A program made the position numbers and the translations under genes. The notes under the pieces were generated by a model. It did no database searches. It saw nothing but the letters and a program-made list of their open reading frames with translations, and was not told the origin of the DNA. A stretch of DNA of 64,000 bases from Chamaecyparis obtusa (taxonomy: Eukaryota; Streptophyta; Pinopsida; Cupressales; Cupressaceae): positions 652,501-716,500 of the forward strand of contig BSBK01000525.1 of assembly GCA_027943335.1 (NCBI GenBank), written 5' to 3'. Every line of letters begins with the position of its first letter. Position 1 is the first letter of the stretch. Below, piece by piece: positions 32,901 through 44,388 of this stretch.

Positions 32901-33053
32901 AATAAGTAGTACCTTAGGAGGAATCTAAGATTGAGCTCCGTTCGGGTCTAGGGCTGCTGCAATTGCGGGCATGATCTTGAAATCTGGTGCTCTCCATTCC
33001 CCTTGGACTAACATTTCAGATCCTTTCTTCACTGAAGTGTTGGATGATGCCAT
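29901..33053 (-). pseudogene. E2 ORF2: uncharacterised protein, 1,051 codons
   Basis: One frame runs from the ATG at 33053 (MASSNTSVKKGSEML) to the TAA at 29901. It has in-frame stops near 32925, at 31875, near 31424, near 31370, at 30954 and at 29979, but no frameshift. The N-terminal 392 residues align with E1 ORF2 without any gap. ILSRIHDGKIWLE is at about residues 113-125, TGLPMLNK near 139, WDGRGM and SSSRQNSV follow, and FGTYDEAKVRIE comes just before the TAG at codon 393. After it come an acidic/basic linker (EEEEEKDEKIEEL), a Ser/Thr-rich stretch and an alpha-helical C-terminal region with ILQRKAKQKKLKEERDKEYQ. It lacks any known enzymatic motif that I can see. Function unknown; an accessory or structural role is a guess. 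Confidence 0.82.
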
Positions 33054-33470
33054 GGTAGCTCATAGAAAATTCTTTTCGCAAAAGGTATTTGAGTCACTGG
33101 ATTGCTCTTGAAGTTTTCTGCTCTCAAAGTGCTAAAATTCACGGTGAGGAATGAGTTCGATTTCTTGCCTTTTGTTTACAACTCTGTCATTAATGCTCAG
33201 TACAAATTAGGGTATGAATTTTGACAGACTATCACCCACTAAGAATTAATTGCTCGGTGAAGACTTCACAACTCGGTGAACTCGAGAATTCATATTGCTC
33301 CGACCTCGCTCGGTAAAGACTAATACCGACCTTGTTCGGTAAAGATTGGTACTGACCTTCCTGTGATCTTACTGTATCTTGTATGCTGATTTAGATCTTT
33401 CTTTTAATTCAGTTCTGGAACTGCTTGAAGTTTGTCTATGAGAATACAGTTCCAGTGCTTTCTTGGAAAT
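33054..33470 (-). promoter_or_regulatory. E2 ORF1-ORF2 spacer with CTCGGT motif cluster
   Basis: This is 417 non-coding bases. Plus-strand positions 33250-33360 hold about six copies of CTCGGTGAAG / CTCGGTAAAGAC-like motifs, the same core as in the LTR arrays. The spacer also holds the single ancestral copy of the 105-bp segment duplicated in E1. Confidence 0.6.
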
Positions 33471-34664
33471 TTAGTTTGAGTCGGTAGAGCCACCCATTCT
33501 ATTACTTGGACTGGTTTTCTCGGTAGATTCAGGAATCCACTTTTGTCTCACCTGTTTCCTGACCTTAGTTGCTTCATTCTTCTTTCCATCTTCAACTTCA
33601 CTAGCATTCATGCAGTTTCTGGCTATGTGACCGAGTTTAGTGCATTTGAAGCATCTTACGGTAGTATCTCTTTTCCTTAGATGATGTTTTATGCAGTTCA
33701 TGCCAATGTGTCCATATTCTCCATAGTAATGACATCTACACCAGGTGTTGTAGTCCCATCCAAACATTGCTTTCATAATTTGTTCTGCTGGATTGAATGT
33801 CTTGGATCTGCACTCGGATGCTTTGTGACCTTGTTTGTTGCATTTGTGACAGTTACCTCTGAATCTTGGTTTTTCTCTGCATTCATTTGCTTTGTGACCA
33901 TGTTGATTGTAGTTGTAGCATTTTCCATTGAATTCTTCTTTTTCATTGTTCCAACATTTATTTGAAGTATGTCCTATTTTACCACAATAATTACAAGTAG
34001 GTTTCTGATTTCTTTGAGTACCTTACTTAGAAGATTCACCTTCTCCTTTGTATCCAAGTCCTGCTTTTCCTTTCTGCCTATGCAGATTTTGCTCATACAG
34101 CTGATTCAAGTCTTCTTGGCTTTTCAGCATTCCTCCATTGATTTGTTTTTCGGTGTTTAGGTCATCCACCAATCTTAGATTGATTTCCTTTTCAGATCTT
34201 AGTTCTTCTCTTGTGTTTTCTATTTCTGATCTTAGATTCAGAATTTCCTCATTTGTATGGGAGATCTGATCAATTAGGTTTTCTAGCTGAAGGGTTTTAT
34301 TTTGGACTTCATTGTTCATTCCATCTAATTCATCTTTCAACTTGTTTCTTTGTTCTAAGATCTCACAAAATCTTGTTGAGTGTAGCTCTTGTTCTCTTTT
34401 TAATTTTCTCACTTCTTCCTGTAGAGACCCATTCTTTTCTAGGAGTTCTTTGACAGCATTGTTTGCTTCATCTGAGCTATTTGAGGGAAAAAGATCTTCA
34501 ATCTTTTCTTGAATGTAATTCTGATCATTCATCTGATTTTCAAGTTCCTTCCTTCTTCTTAGGGATTGGGAAAGATGTTCTTTTGCTTCCTTAAGTTTAG
34601 CTATGGCCATTTCCAGATCTAGCTTTTCATTTTCAATCACCTTGTTCAGTTTGAATACCTCCAT
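33471..34664 (-). pseudogene. E2 ORF1 (gag-like, coiled coil plus five CCHC knuckles)
   Basis: A frame of 398 codons runs from the ATG at 34664 with one in-frame TAA (34023), where E1 has CAA for Gln. The N-terminal 210 residues are strongly coiled-coil-like (VKELLEKNGSLQEEVRKLK, IENTREELRSEKEINLRL). Five knuckles follow. The first (CNYCGKIGHTSNKC), third (CHKCNKQGHKASEC) and fifth (CFKCTKLGHIARNC) are intact. The second and fourth have Cys to Tyr changes (CYNY, CHYY), each a single G to A. The tail has QKWIPESTEKTSPSN. It is the likely nucleocapsid-type RNA-binding protein of the element. Confidence 0.85.
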
Positions 34665-34716
34665 TGTCCTGGATCTTTGCTCAAGCTAGTTAAGCTTTAT
34701 CTTGAGAACCAACAAA

Positions 34717-34728
34717 GCTCTGATACCA
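34717..34728 (-). other. E2 primer binding site
   Basis: The minus strand reads TGGTATCAGAGC, two bases from the 5' LTR end. It is the full 12-base initiator tRNA-Met complement. Confidence 0.95.
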
Positions 34729-34730
34729 AT

Positions 34731-35928
34731 TGTTGGAAATATTTTTAAGGATTAACTGAGTTACTGAGAGGGCAGGGGTGAATCAGTAACTTCAAATTTT
34801 CTTACAATTACAGATGTATTAACATATAGTTCACTTTTTCTTTATGCATATAGAAAGCATGAAACTTAAAAGCATTCAAAACAATGACACATAGATTTGG
34901 TTACCCAGAAACTTTCCAAAAAGAAAGTAAAACTGGGGTGGGGATGAAACCCACAAAGCTTTAATACTACAGAATAAAGTTGGCCGGTTAAGGCTTACAA
35001 TTTGATCACTTCTGATGATCTGCCCTGTTAGGAGCAATAAGGATTGCTAAATACACCTTGTTAAAGGATTTACAAACATACAATGAAGTATGCACTCGGT
35101 AAAGAGATTTTACAAAAGACTGTTAAGTCTACCTGGTTAAAGGATTTTAGTACTGATTCACCTGTTAGGATGAAATAGTAGATCTCTTGCTTTGCAACTG
35201 GATTGCTGATTGAGATTCACTGAATGTACTGATCACCTTCTATGATGAATTTGTCTTTGCTGTTCCCTATACTGCTGTAGCCCTTTGTAATTCGCTTATC
35301 TCTGCCTTTCCTTTTTTTTCACATACATACTCATATAAATTACATCTTGACATTTTTACAACATTGTTTATATACAAGTCTAAACAATTAATTACAATTA
35401 CAAAGTCAGCTTGACAAATAAACATAAGTGCCACTAAGTCGGCCCAAGTATGGTTACACGGTTCCTGCAAACTAACTCGGTGACTTTCTGATACTCGGTG
35501 TCCACTGCATTACTCGGCATCATCATGCACTCGGTAGAAGTGAAGGCACGGTTCATACTAACCACTCGGTAGGTTTTGAACTTGGTAAATACTAGTGACT
35601 CGGTAGACATAATGTTACTCGGTTTACACTGTCCTGCTCGGTTTGCATTATCTTGATCAGTTTGCACTGTTTTGCTCGGTTTGCACTGTCCTGCTCGGTT
35701 TGCACTGTTCTGCTCAGTTTGCACTGTTCTGCTCGATTTGCACTGTTCTACTCGGTTTGCACTGTTCTGCTCAGTTTGCACTATTCTGCTTGGTTTGCAC
35801 TGTTCTGCTCAGTTTGCACTGTTCTGCTCGGTTTGCACTGTTCTACTCGGTTTGCACTGTTCTGCTCGATTTGCACTCAGAATGCAAATAACTGTTTTCA
35901 CTAGTGGCAATTCTGCTTAATGCCAACA
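34731..35928 (-). repeat. E2 5' LTR
   Basis: It matches 28469-29645 nearly base for base, starting TGTTGGAAATATTT and ending TTAATGCCAACA. The 19-bp array (35620-35880) is slightly longer than in the other LTR. Confidence 0.95.
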
Positions 35929-35934
35929 GAAAAT

Positions 35935-38266
35935 AAGTCTTTTCCTTTAAGGGAAAACTTAAACAAAATACATAAATAAAACTTTTGAAAACTTAATCAT
36001 AAAATTAAAGGTGTCTTTTCTTCCCTAGCAAGTTTCATTATTGCATCAACATAGAAATTACATTTATATCATTAATCCCTAAACATCCTTTCTCACATAT
36101 CATTTCAACATAAGGAGAATTCAAATATATTTTCATAAACATTTTCATTCAAAATATGGAAGATAATACATTAACCTACTATATTTTACATGCATTTCAT
36201 ATGCTTAGGCTTATCAACATAGCCTGAAATAAAACAAAAAATACACAAGGGCTCAAGGCCATTCAACCAAATAACATAAAGGATGTGCTTCCAAATTTCC
36301 TTCTAGCTCCTTGAAAACCAACAAGTTGTGATTTAAGAAAATCAACAAAATAATCAAATAGACCATGGAGGCTCACCTCCTAACCTAGGCCATTTCATGG
36401 CAACCCACGAGCTACGAGAAACAAAGATGGATAGGGGTATTAAAATGAATACATTAATTTATATACAAACAAATACCAACAACAAAAAAAAAAATCATAA
36501 ACATCAAATTCCCTTTCCCAAGGCTAGCACAACATGAGTCACTTTGGACCCATAGTAGGGTTGAAGATGGAAGCTACCCAACTCGGAGAATACCAAAATA
36601 CAAGAATAAAATCAACCTTCAACAATGCTTCAAAATATTCTCAAGATACCTTCACAAGGCCATAGATACAACCATCAACCCTTCTCATTCCACACAAGAT
36701 CAACTCCCTTATGTCCCCCAATAATAATATACACAAGATGACAACATCAATGCCCATACATCCATGTCTTATTCCCTTCATCCTTGAGGAAGGACTCTAC
36801 ACTAAAAGAGTTGTCCCAACTTTTTTCCTTCACCCATCAAGGCTCTCTTCCCTCGCAAGGGTGAGTTTGGCCTTCCACACCCCAAGAAAATAATGCAACA
36901 AAGAAAGGAAGATACACATACATGCAAAGACAAGAAGCCATGAATTTTACATATAGAACTATCATTCACACAACATAGAAAGAGTAAAAAAAATATACAC
37001 ATAGAAATAAGGAAAAGAGAATTCAAGATCCAACCTTGATCCAATCTAATGGCAAGAGGGTTGAGATGAGCTTTCCAACTAGTCTCCTCCTTTTCTATGC
37101 AACACCAAAATCCTCCAAGAAACAAGACCAAAATTCTCAAAAACTCTCAAGTCTCCAAAAATTGGAGAGTGGGCAATTACCCACAAATTTTCCCTCCATC
37201 TCCTTAAGAAGACAAACCCTAAACCTTTCAAAACAAAAGAGGGAAATTCAAATTCAAAATTCAAATGGGGAGTGGGCTTGACATGCCTCTTCCAATTTCG
37301 TCACTTTTCAAAAGAGCATCTTTTGGAAGGGCAAAAATATTCAAAATGCATCATAATGGTCAAAATTTGACCCCCAAACATGGTACCACTATGGGGTAGC
37401 CTATTTTTAACCTCCACTACCATAAATGGTCATTAAAATCCACTCAAAAGACCACCTAAGGATTGAATCCGAAAATGAAAGAGATTCCCACTCATGGCCC
37501 CTAAAAATAGAGACCACTCGCACACATTAAACACTTGGGCATGCCAACTCACATGCCATGTGTGAATTGACACCACAATTAAATCACATTACAACACAAT
37601 ACACATGGCATGCCAAGTAGACTAAAATAATAAAATAAAATAACATAATTCAATAATTACATTCATGCATCACTTTACAAAAATTACACTTTACAATGAG
37701 GTTAATTTCTCCCCTTGGAGATAACCTTGGCTTAACATGATTTTACAAATATCCACCTTTAATTTCCCCTGATATATCCATGGTCTTACCTGCACACTTG
37801 ACAAAGTATCAGTAGCTCATGAAATGTCAGATATCATATATATATGTAAATAGATTACATCTAAAAGTCACATTCTTAACATCATAAATTTCTAACTGCA
37901 TTTCATAATAATTCTCATTATTTTCAACATTGGATTTCTAAAGCATATAAAGTCAAGAATAAAATGATACATGTTAATTCACCTAACATAATAGTCATGC
38001 TCATTTCCCATAAATTTTCCTAACATAATCACAACATTCAAGTATCATACATAAACCAAAGATTTATCAATTACTATGCTCATGACCTAATAAATAACAC
38101 GAAATTGAAAGTCCTATATCATCATCACATAAACATAAGTCATCTCATAGTATCATAATATAATGTCTCTATCTCAATAGTCCAACATGATAAAATAAAG
38201 TGTCAACATGAGTCTAAAGATGGAGAATAATCTACTAAGAAATGATGTCACAGGGTGAGGCCTCAC
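35935..38266 (-). mobile_element. G1 5' LTR, second part (after E2)
   Basis: It continues the LTR broken at 28468. From 36651 it repeats the window start (1-1480), and it ends GGCCTCACA at 38266, the outer right end of G1. It is non-coding apart from chance ORFs. Confidence 0.88.
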
Positions 38267-38269
38267 ATC

Positions 38270-39139
38270 TTCTGCAAACTTATTTTATGAGGACTCATGT
38301 AAACATGAATCATTGTTAGCATCACTTTTAACACCTGCCTCGTTATCAGTGTCAAAGTATATATCAACTAGGTACTTCAAAATAAAACCTACATTGGTGG
38401 CATACCCCTAAAAATCAACAGCTAAGAGTGCTAAGATTTTCTCACTGCTTAGCAGGCATTGAACTTCATTTTTATTTTTATTTGCTTCTTGCTTAGTGCT
38501 ACAAACTTCTTCCTTTTTTGGAACATGCACTGAAATCTCATGCCTCACAACATTTTCTGTGGAGAAAACACTATAACAACTTTGATCTACATGATATTCA
38601 TCCTTTTGTTTCTTACACAAAACACTCTTATACTAAGACAAGGATGTTGCTCTCTTATACTAATAAAATGGGAGATCTACGAATTTGATGGAAACATTAT
38701 TAAATGTATAATCATCTTCAACATCATGATACTTATTAATTTCATTGTCAGCATCATAATCAATGTCAACAAAGACAACATCATCATCACTTTTAGATTC
38801 AGGATTTTCAATTGAATATATCCATCTTTTTGCATGTTTAATAGCTTCTTCTTTATTGGATGTAGACCAATTTATTGATTCAGACATACAAAGCTATAAA
38901 AACAAATCAATAGATGTAGACCATAAAAGTTCAACACCTTTTGGAAGCTCACAATATTTACCAAAAAACCTTTTGTAAAACATGGGTGTTGATTCATCCT
39001 TCTCTCTTTGTCCCACATGTCTCCTTAGAAACACTATGACCTCCTCTTGGATTTTTTGTTATAAAATTTTTTCTTCATGCTCTAACAAAAAACCCTCACA
39101 TTCATACATAGAAGATCCACTAATCTCTATGTCCCCCAT
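38270..39139 (-). pseudogene. Decayed reading frame of unknown identity, cut by G1
   Basis: One frame of 290 codons starts at ATG 39139 (MGDIEISGSSMYECEG) and is interrupted by about six TAA/TAG codons, with no frameshift. It runs right up to the G1 LTR border at 38266, so G1 probably inserted into it. Segments include FLRRHVGQREKDESTPMFYK, FFGKYCELPKGVELLWSTS, a WSTSNKEEAIKHAKRW stretch, an acidic DDDVVFVDIDYDADNE and a Lys/Glu-rich part. I do not recognise it. It could be a host gene exon or part of an older element. The stop-only decay matches the neighbouring retroelements. Confidence 0.45.
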
Positions 39140-41384
39140 TGTTTACTACTTCATACTTCACTGAAAATTTTGCAAAACTACAATCCTAATTCTTTGAAGC
39201 ATGCAAACCTCTTTTTCACACCTTGTTCCTTTTCTTAGTGCTCAAATCACTTAATAAGGAAATATTTCTTAACATTGAAAATAGAATACCTGGAAGTATG
39301 TCATTGAAACTCAACTTGCTAACTGGAAAGACTAATAGATCTGAAGCTTGCCTCATTGAAATCTTTGTGGAATCGCCATCTCTTTAAAGAGGACAAATAT
39401 GATAATTACTAAAAACTCCTTCTGTATCCTTTTTCCTTCAACAAAAACTTCACCATAATTTTAAAAACTATTTATCATAACTTGATGAATCATATTTTCT
39501 ATTCTAAACTTGCACTGATCAAATGGAGGATCTTAGAGTCGCCACTCAGAACCTGGTGAGATAATGCAAAATTTAAAAATCTGACTCTACACTTCAATGG
39601 TAACCACTGGATAGATAAATAAGTCGGCCATGAATCTAGCTCTACTTGTACCTACATTATTTAAACTTTACTTGACACATTCCCCAGTAGAGTCACCATT
39701 TTGTTGGTTCCTCAAAATGGACTTTATGCTTTCAATAGAAACCAATACATCTAGATCTTTTAAGGATGGGTTAGATCCAAATATGAGTTCTAAGATGACT
39801 AGACCAACTATAGGGACAAGACTGCCCTCTGCACTTCTAGCTCTACAAAACCAAGGAGGGTAATCTTAATCTGGTAAAACAAACCTTACTTCAATAATCA
39901 TAGATTGGATTTCAAAACAACAAATAGATGGTAAGAAAATACTGAATGATAACCACTTATTTATTGATTCTCCATTACAATTAGATGAGACAGAACATGT
40001 GGGTCACAATACTTCAAAGATTTTTGACTGATTTATATCAATATTTTAGGAATATAGTAAGAACTCATCAGATAATTATTTCTATAAACTAGCTCCATTG
40101 CTGGTCAGTGCCTTATCCATTGGGTGACATCTTCACTACAAAATGAAATAAAAAGACAATATATTAAACTTTGATGATTTATATCCTTAGAAAATACTAT
40201 CACCCTATGATGATTCTAACTAGAGGACTCCTAAAATTCACACTACTTACTAATATCCTTATGCAAACTTCAAATAATTAGTGTTGTATCTAAAGCTTAT
40301 TTAATTTGATGTTTAGATCAAAGCTGAAGAATATCAACACATACAAAGAGCTAATCCATGCAATGAATCTAACAACTCATAACTCAAAGAAAGAGAACAC
40401 CAAGGAGAGATATGAAATTTAGATTTTATTCAAATATGCTATCATCTGTATGTATACAAAATGCTTTAAAATGAAAACCATCTGAATATTTATCTAAAAA
40501 CCAATAATACTTGCTATTCTATAAAAAGTTTGCTTAATACAGTCTACTATATCCTAGGCTCAGACCTTGTCAATCAAATGCTCAAGTTCCAGCCATTCTA
40601 AATGATCTAGGAAATCATTTTATAGAACAAGGATTGCAAACAAGCTATGGATCACTTAGGAACAAAAAAAAGATTAAATAGATAAGACAAAGGACATAAA
40701 GTGCACAAATATTGCAACTGCACTTTACAAAAGTGTACACTAATTTTGAGCACCTAGTCTTCTGCAACAGTTTCCAAAAATAGTTCTAATTATGCTAGGT
40801 GTTTCCAAAATGTCTCAATTAGCCACTTCCTATTGAACTTCCTTGTTTAAGATCCCCAAACAATACCCTTAGCCACCTTTCTTTAAATATCATTCCTTTG
40901 TATTTAACTGGTATGGCATTTTAGGAAAACAACTTTGATCAAGACGGCTACCTAATACCTTACTTATCAACCCTCTATCTACAACCATCCTTGGATAATA
41001 AAAATGATTCAATATTATCACTTCAGGTTCACCAACTCAAACCCTGGAAAAAACCCTTAATCAATTTTAAAATCTAGTAGCAATGGCTAACTGATTAAGT
41101 TTAAAACATGGTCATTGACTCTTGTTAATCAACAAACAGTCACTTAAACCTTTAAAAACATCTGACCACATCATCATTCTCAACATCCAATAAAAATAGG
41201 CACATTAGATTGGCTTGCCACTAAGGACCCACCTTCTTATTAGTCTTTTCATTGGACGACTGGCACAAACTCACAATCACTATCTATTCTGCATCCTTCT
41301 TTAGCAACATCACAACTACCATAGATCTTCTCTGGACCTGCAATCTCTTTATCTTAACCTTGGAAAGCTTACCTTAACCCTTAG
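39140..41384. other. Unassigned AT-rich sequence
   Basis: I see no supported gene, LTR or repeat border here. GAGTCGCCAC (39537-39546) and GAGTCACCATTTTGTTGG (39688-39705) recall sequence near the PBS of some plant gypsy-type elements, but no LTR pair was found. Short ORFs such as 39630-39863 look accidental. Confidence 0.4.
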
Positions 41385-42700
41385 TCATCTAGCGAATACG
41401 TGACTAAAGGCATTCACTAGTTTTTCAAAGGAAAACCTTAACCCTAGTCTGATCAAGAGATCACGTGAATGAAGAATTTGCGTGATCGCTGAGTCATTGT
41501 TTAACTCTAGGTTATATCAAGTGAACAAGCACCTATCATCGATCCTATCTTCATCTTGTGGTCCTCATTGATTTTTTGAATACCTCATAACCCTGTGACC
41601 TAACTCATTTTTTATCTAGTGATTCAGTGAACAAAGAAATCTCCAAGTCGCTAAATATTTTAACTAATCATGGTTTCATCAGGAGAACACACAGACAAAG
41701 AATTCTCATAATTGTTGAATATTTCTTTAACACTGAGTATCATTTCAAGAATATGTGACCACCGTCTAATCATGACTTCATCTATGACTCATATCAATCT
41801 CCAAGCCTTTACCTTTAACTCATGCTTGATTTGGTGATTCAATAACCAAAGCATTCTCCAAGTCGCTAAACAAATTAACTAACCCATGCTTGGTTCAGAG
41901 ATCACATCACTAAAACATTCACTAGATCGCCAAGTCTTTACTTAACCTTGAGTTTTCTCAAGTGAATAAGTGCTAGCCATTGATCTGATCATTATGCTAC
42001 GATCCTTTCTTATTAGCCAAATACCTCATTAGCCTCTTGTCTTAACTCATCTCTATTCAAAAATTTAATGACTAAGAGAATCTCATAATCATTGAATGTT
42101 ATCCTTAACTAGGGTTTGATCTATAGAATAAGGGACCACGGTATTCTCATAATAACTTAATGTTTAGCCTGACCCTAGTTAAATCATGAGAACAAGATAT
42201 GACTGTGCACCTAACCGCCTGCTAGGTCACTAAATGCTAAGAACATAACCACCAAGATCATGAGAACATGAGACCACTCAGTCACTGGATCACTAAATAC
42301 AAGGCTTAACCACTAGAATCAAAACCTGACTTTCCTTTGACTTAACCTAGGCCCATTAAGAGAATCAACAAATAAATAAATCTCCAAGTCGCTAGACACA
42401 TCTTTATCTTGGGTTATATTAGGAGAATTAGCGACTATCATCGATCCAAATCTGCATCTATGTTCCATATTTGATCTCAAAATGTGTCTCACCTTGACCA
42501 AATATCTGGTGAATACATGACTGAAGGAAAATATAACTATTTACCAAGTTGTGGTTGTTAGTAACTTAGCCGCCAAGATTAGGAGAATACATGACCACTG
42601 CACTCACCAGTTTGCCAAATGAAATGACTAACCACCCAAGAACTTGGAGATTAGAACACCTTAGTCGCAGAGTCATTGAATAAAATTTTTCCTACTCAGG
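41385..42700. repeat. Degenerate repeat array, unit about 70 bp
   Basis: Phrases such as CTCCAAGTCGCTAAA, GATCGCTGAGTCA, GATCACTAAATA and TTAACTAACCCATGCTTG recur, commonly 55-85 bp apart, in at least twelve positions (for example near 41642, 41855, 41924, 42223, 42280, 42385, 42605 and 42661). Copies are strongly diverged. It may be an old satellite-like array or an internal tandem region of an eroded element. Confidence 0.6.
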
Positions 42701-43056
42701 AAAGGAAATAAGACATGTGCATAAAGGGGACTTGAGTGGATAGGAAAATGTAATGAGAAAATAGATTTTGGCTAGGGTTTTGGACTTGGAAAATTTTTGG
42801 AAACCCTTATTCATGGATAAACCCTATTTCTCAAACCTTAAAATTGCTATATCTTCCTGGGTTTTGTATTTCAACACATGCACCCTAGAATGGAACTTGT
42901 ACATACCATAAACTACCCCTAGCTAATGGTGCAAGCCATGAAACATCATACATCTTCACAGATCAACATAATTTGTAGCTAGGGTAGGGGAATTTCTTGA
43001 GTTTTTCACAAGATAAGACCATTTTCTTAGGATTTTGGCTATGAGAGGAAAATGGG
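42701..43056. other. Unassigned sequence
   Basis: I see no ORF, LTR border or repeat here. It ends where similarity to the LTR motif CTAACAAGGTGTGACC of element D begins. Confidence 0.3.
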
Positions 43057-44388
43057 CTAACAAGGTGTGACCCAATTAGAGGATTTATTACTAACAATTA
43101 AATTTTGACCAACATTCACTATGGAGTCAACAAGATAACATTTTACATTCAATGAATGTCATAGGGTAGTACAATAAGACTGTTAAGGCCACTTAGTTAA
43201 GAGATTTTTTGAATCAATGGTTAAACTGATATAGTACTAATTTGATTCAAATACAAGTCAATTGCAAATATTTAGATCTATGCTAAGCTCATAAAATCCT
43301 CTAATCATTAATAAATTCACTTCCTCAATATTTCTTAACCTACTTTCACGTAGTAAATAATTCTCTAACACTCGATAATGTCTACAGCTAAGTTCTTTCA
43401 ATATCCAATTTGATCGGGTGTGCATGAATACAATCTTCACATGAAATCTATATAGTCTCCCTTTTGTCTAGCATATCTCAATAATGAAACTCATCTCTCT
43501 TATATAAACAAGTAAATCATTTTCATATCAGCCATTATATTTTGCCTCTTAATATCCTTTATCCATTTTTACTGCTTAAACATTCCTCACCAAATGTGTC
43601 CATAACACATTTCAATCTCATCCTTTATATCATCTTTGGATATTGTCCTCTATGGATCTCATAAATAACTTCATCCTCAACCTTGAAAACATAACAATAT
43701 CGAGCTCATCAAATTCATTCAGCTATTCTTAGCATTTATTGTTTTCATCCATACTTGGTTAATAGAGAAATGTGCGGTGATAACTAGTTCGGTTATACTG
43801 TCACTCGGTATACACTGCAATGGCTTGGTGTATACATAAATCTTCAATTACCAACCACATTGATTTGTTCAAATTCAAATCTCTTCTTCATAATAGATTA
43901 ATGTAACATGTTCAAGTCAACAATATAAAGCCATAGACTCATCAATAAGTTACCCAATGTTTACCTTATCCTTCTTTGTCATATCCATCTTTTCCTCATG
44001 TAGATATCTCATTTCTTTATCTTTTCTTCCTTTAACACTTGTTTAGATGTTTGTAACTATCATGAGAAGTACTGTCAAAACTAGTTGACATCAATGAAAA
44101 TATATTGAATAATTTAATTATCTTACATAACACTTCAGTAGCTCGGTGATCTCTAATCACTGTTTCTTCAATTCATTTAGATATTCAATAAGTTGTAGTT
44201 CATCAATCTCTTCCTTTGGCATTGATGGAAATACAAGAAATATGAAAATATGTCATACACATACCAAACATGTATTCTATAACTATGTAAGAAAATGTTG
44301 TAGCTCAATAAGCTCTCCCTAGCTTGATATTTAATATGTTTAATCACTACAAAACAAAACAACATTACGTGTCAAATTTTTATTAATA
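43057..44388 (-). mobile_element. Element D: truncated LTR and 3' end of an old minus-strand element
   Basis: From CTAACAAGGTGTGACC (43057) to about 44204 the sequence has the order of motifs of the copia A/B LTRs: CTAACAAGG and GTTAAGGCC motifs, CTCGGTATACACTG and CTCGGTGAT motifs, and an end at GTTGTAGTTCATCA. It is followed by a polypurine complement (TCTTCCTTTGGCATTG) as in copia B. The start of the LTR is missing. Copia B interrupts its interior at 44389. Confidence 0.6.

Larger units (their letters stand above)
28469..35928 (-). mobile_element. E2: complete pol-less two-ORF LTR retrotransposon
   Basis: It is 7,460 bp with LTRs at 28469-29645 and 34731-35928, PBS at 34717-34728, ORF1 at 33471-34664, ORF2 at 29901-33053, a polypurine tract at 29646-29660 and a perfect 6-bp target duplication. 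It is uninterrupted, so its order LTR-PBS-ORF1-spacer-ORF2-PPT-LTR defines the family. Nothing in its 5-kb interior resembles protease, integrase, RT or RNase H. Confidence 0.93.

Noticed and set aside
36711..37281. Paired small ORFs in the duplicated segments 61-552 and 36711-37281
   Set aside because: They repeat because both are copies of the G1 LTR. They differ by indels and stops, and nothing suggests translation.
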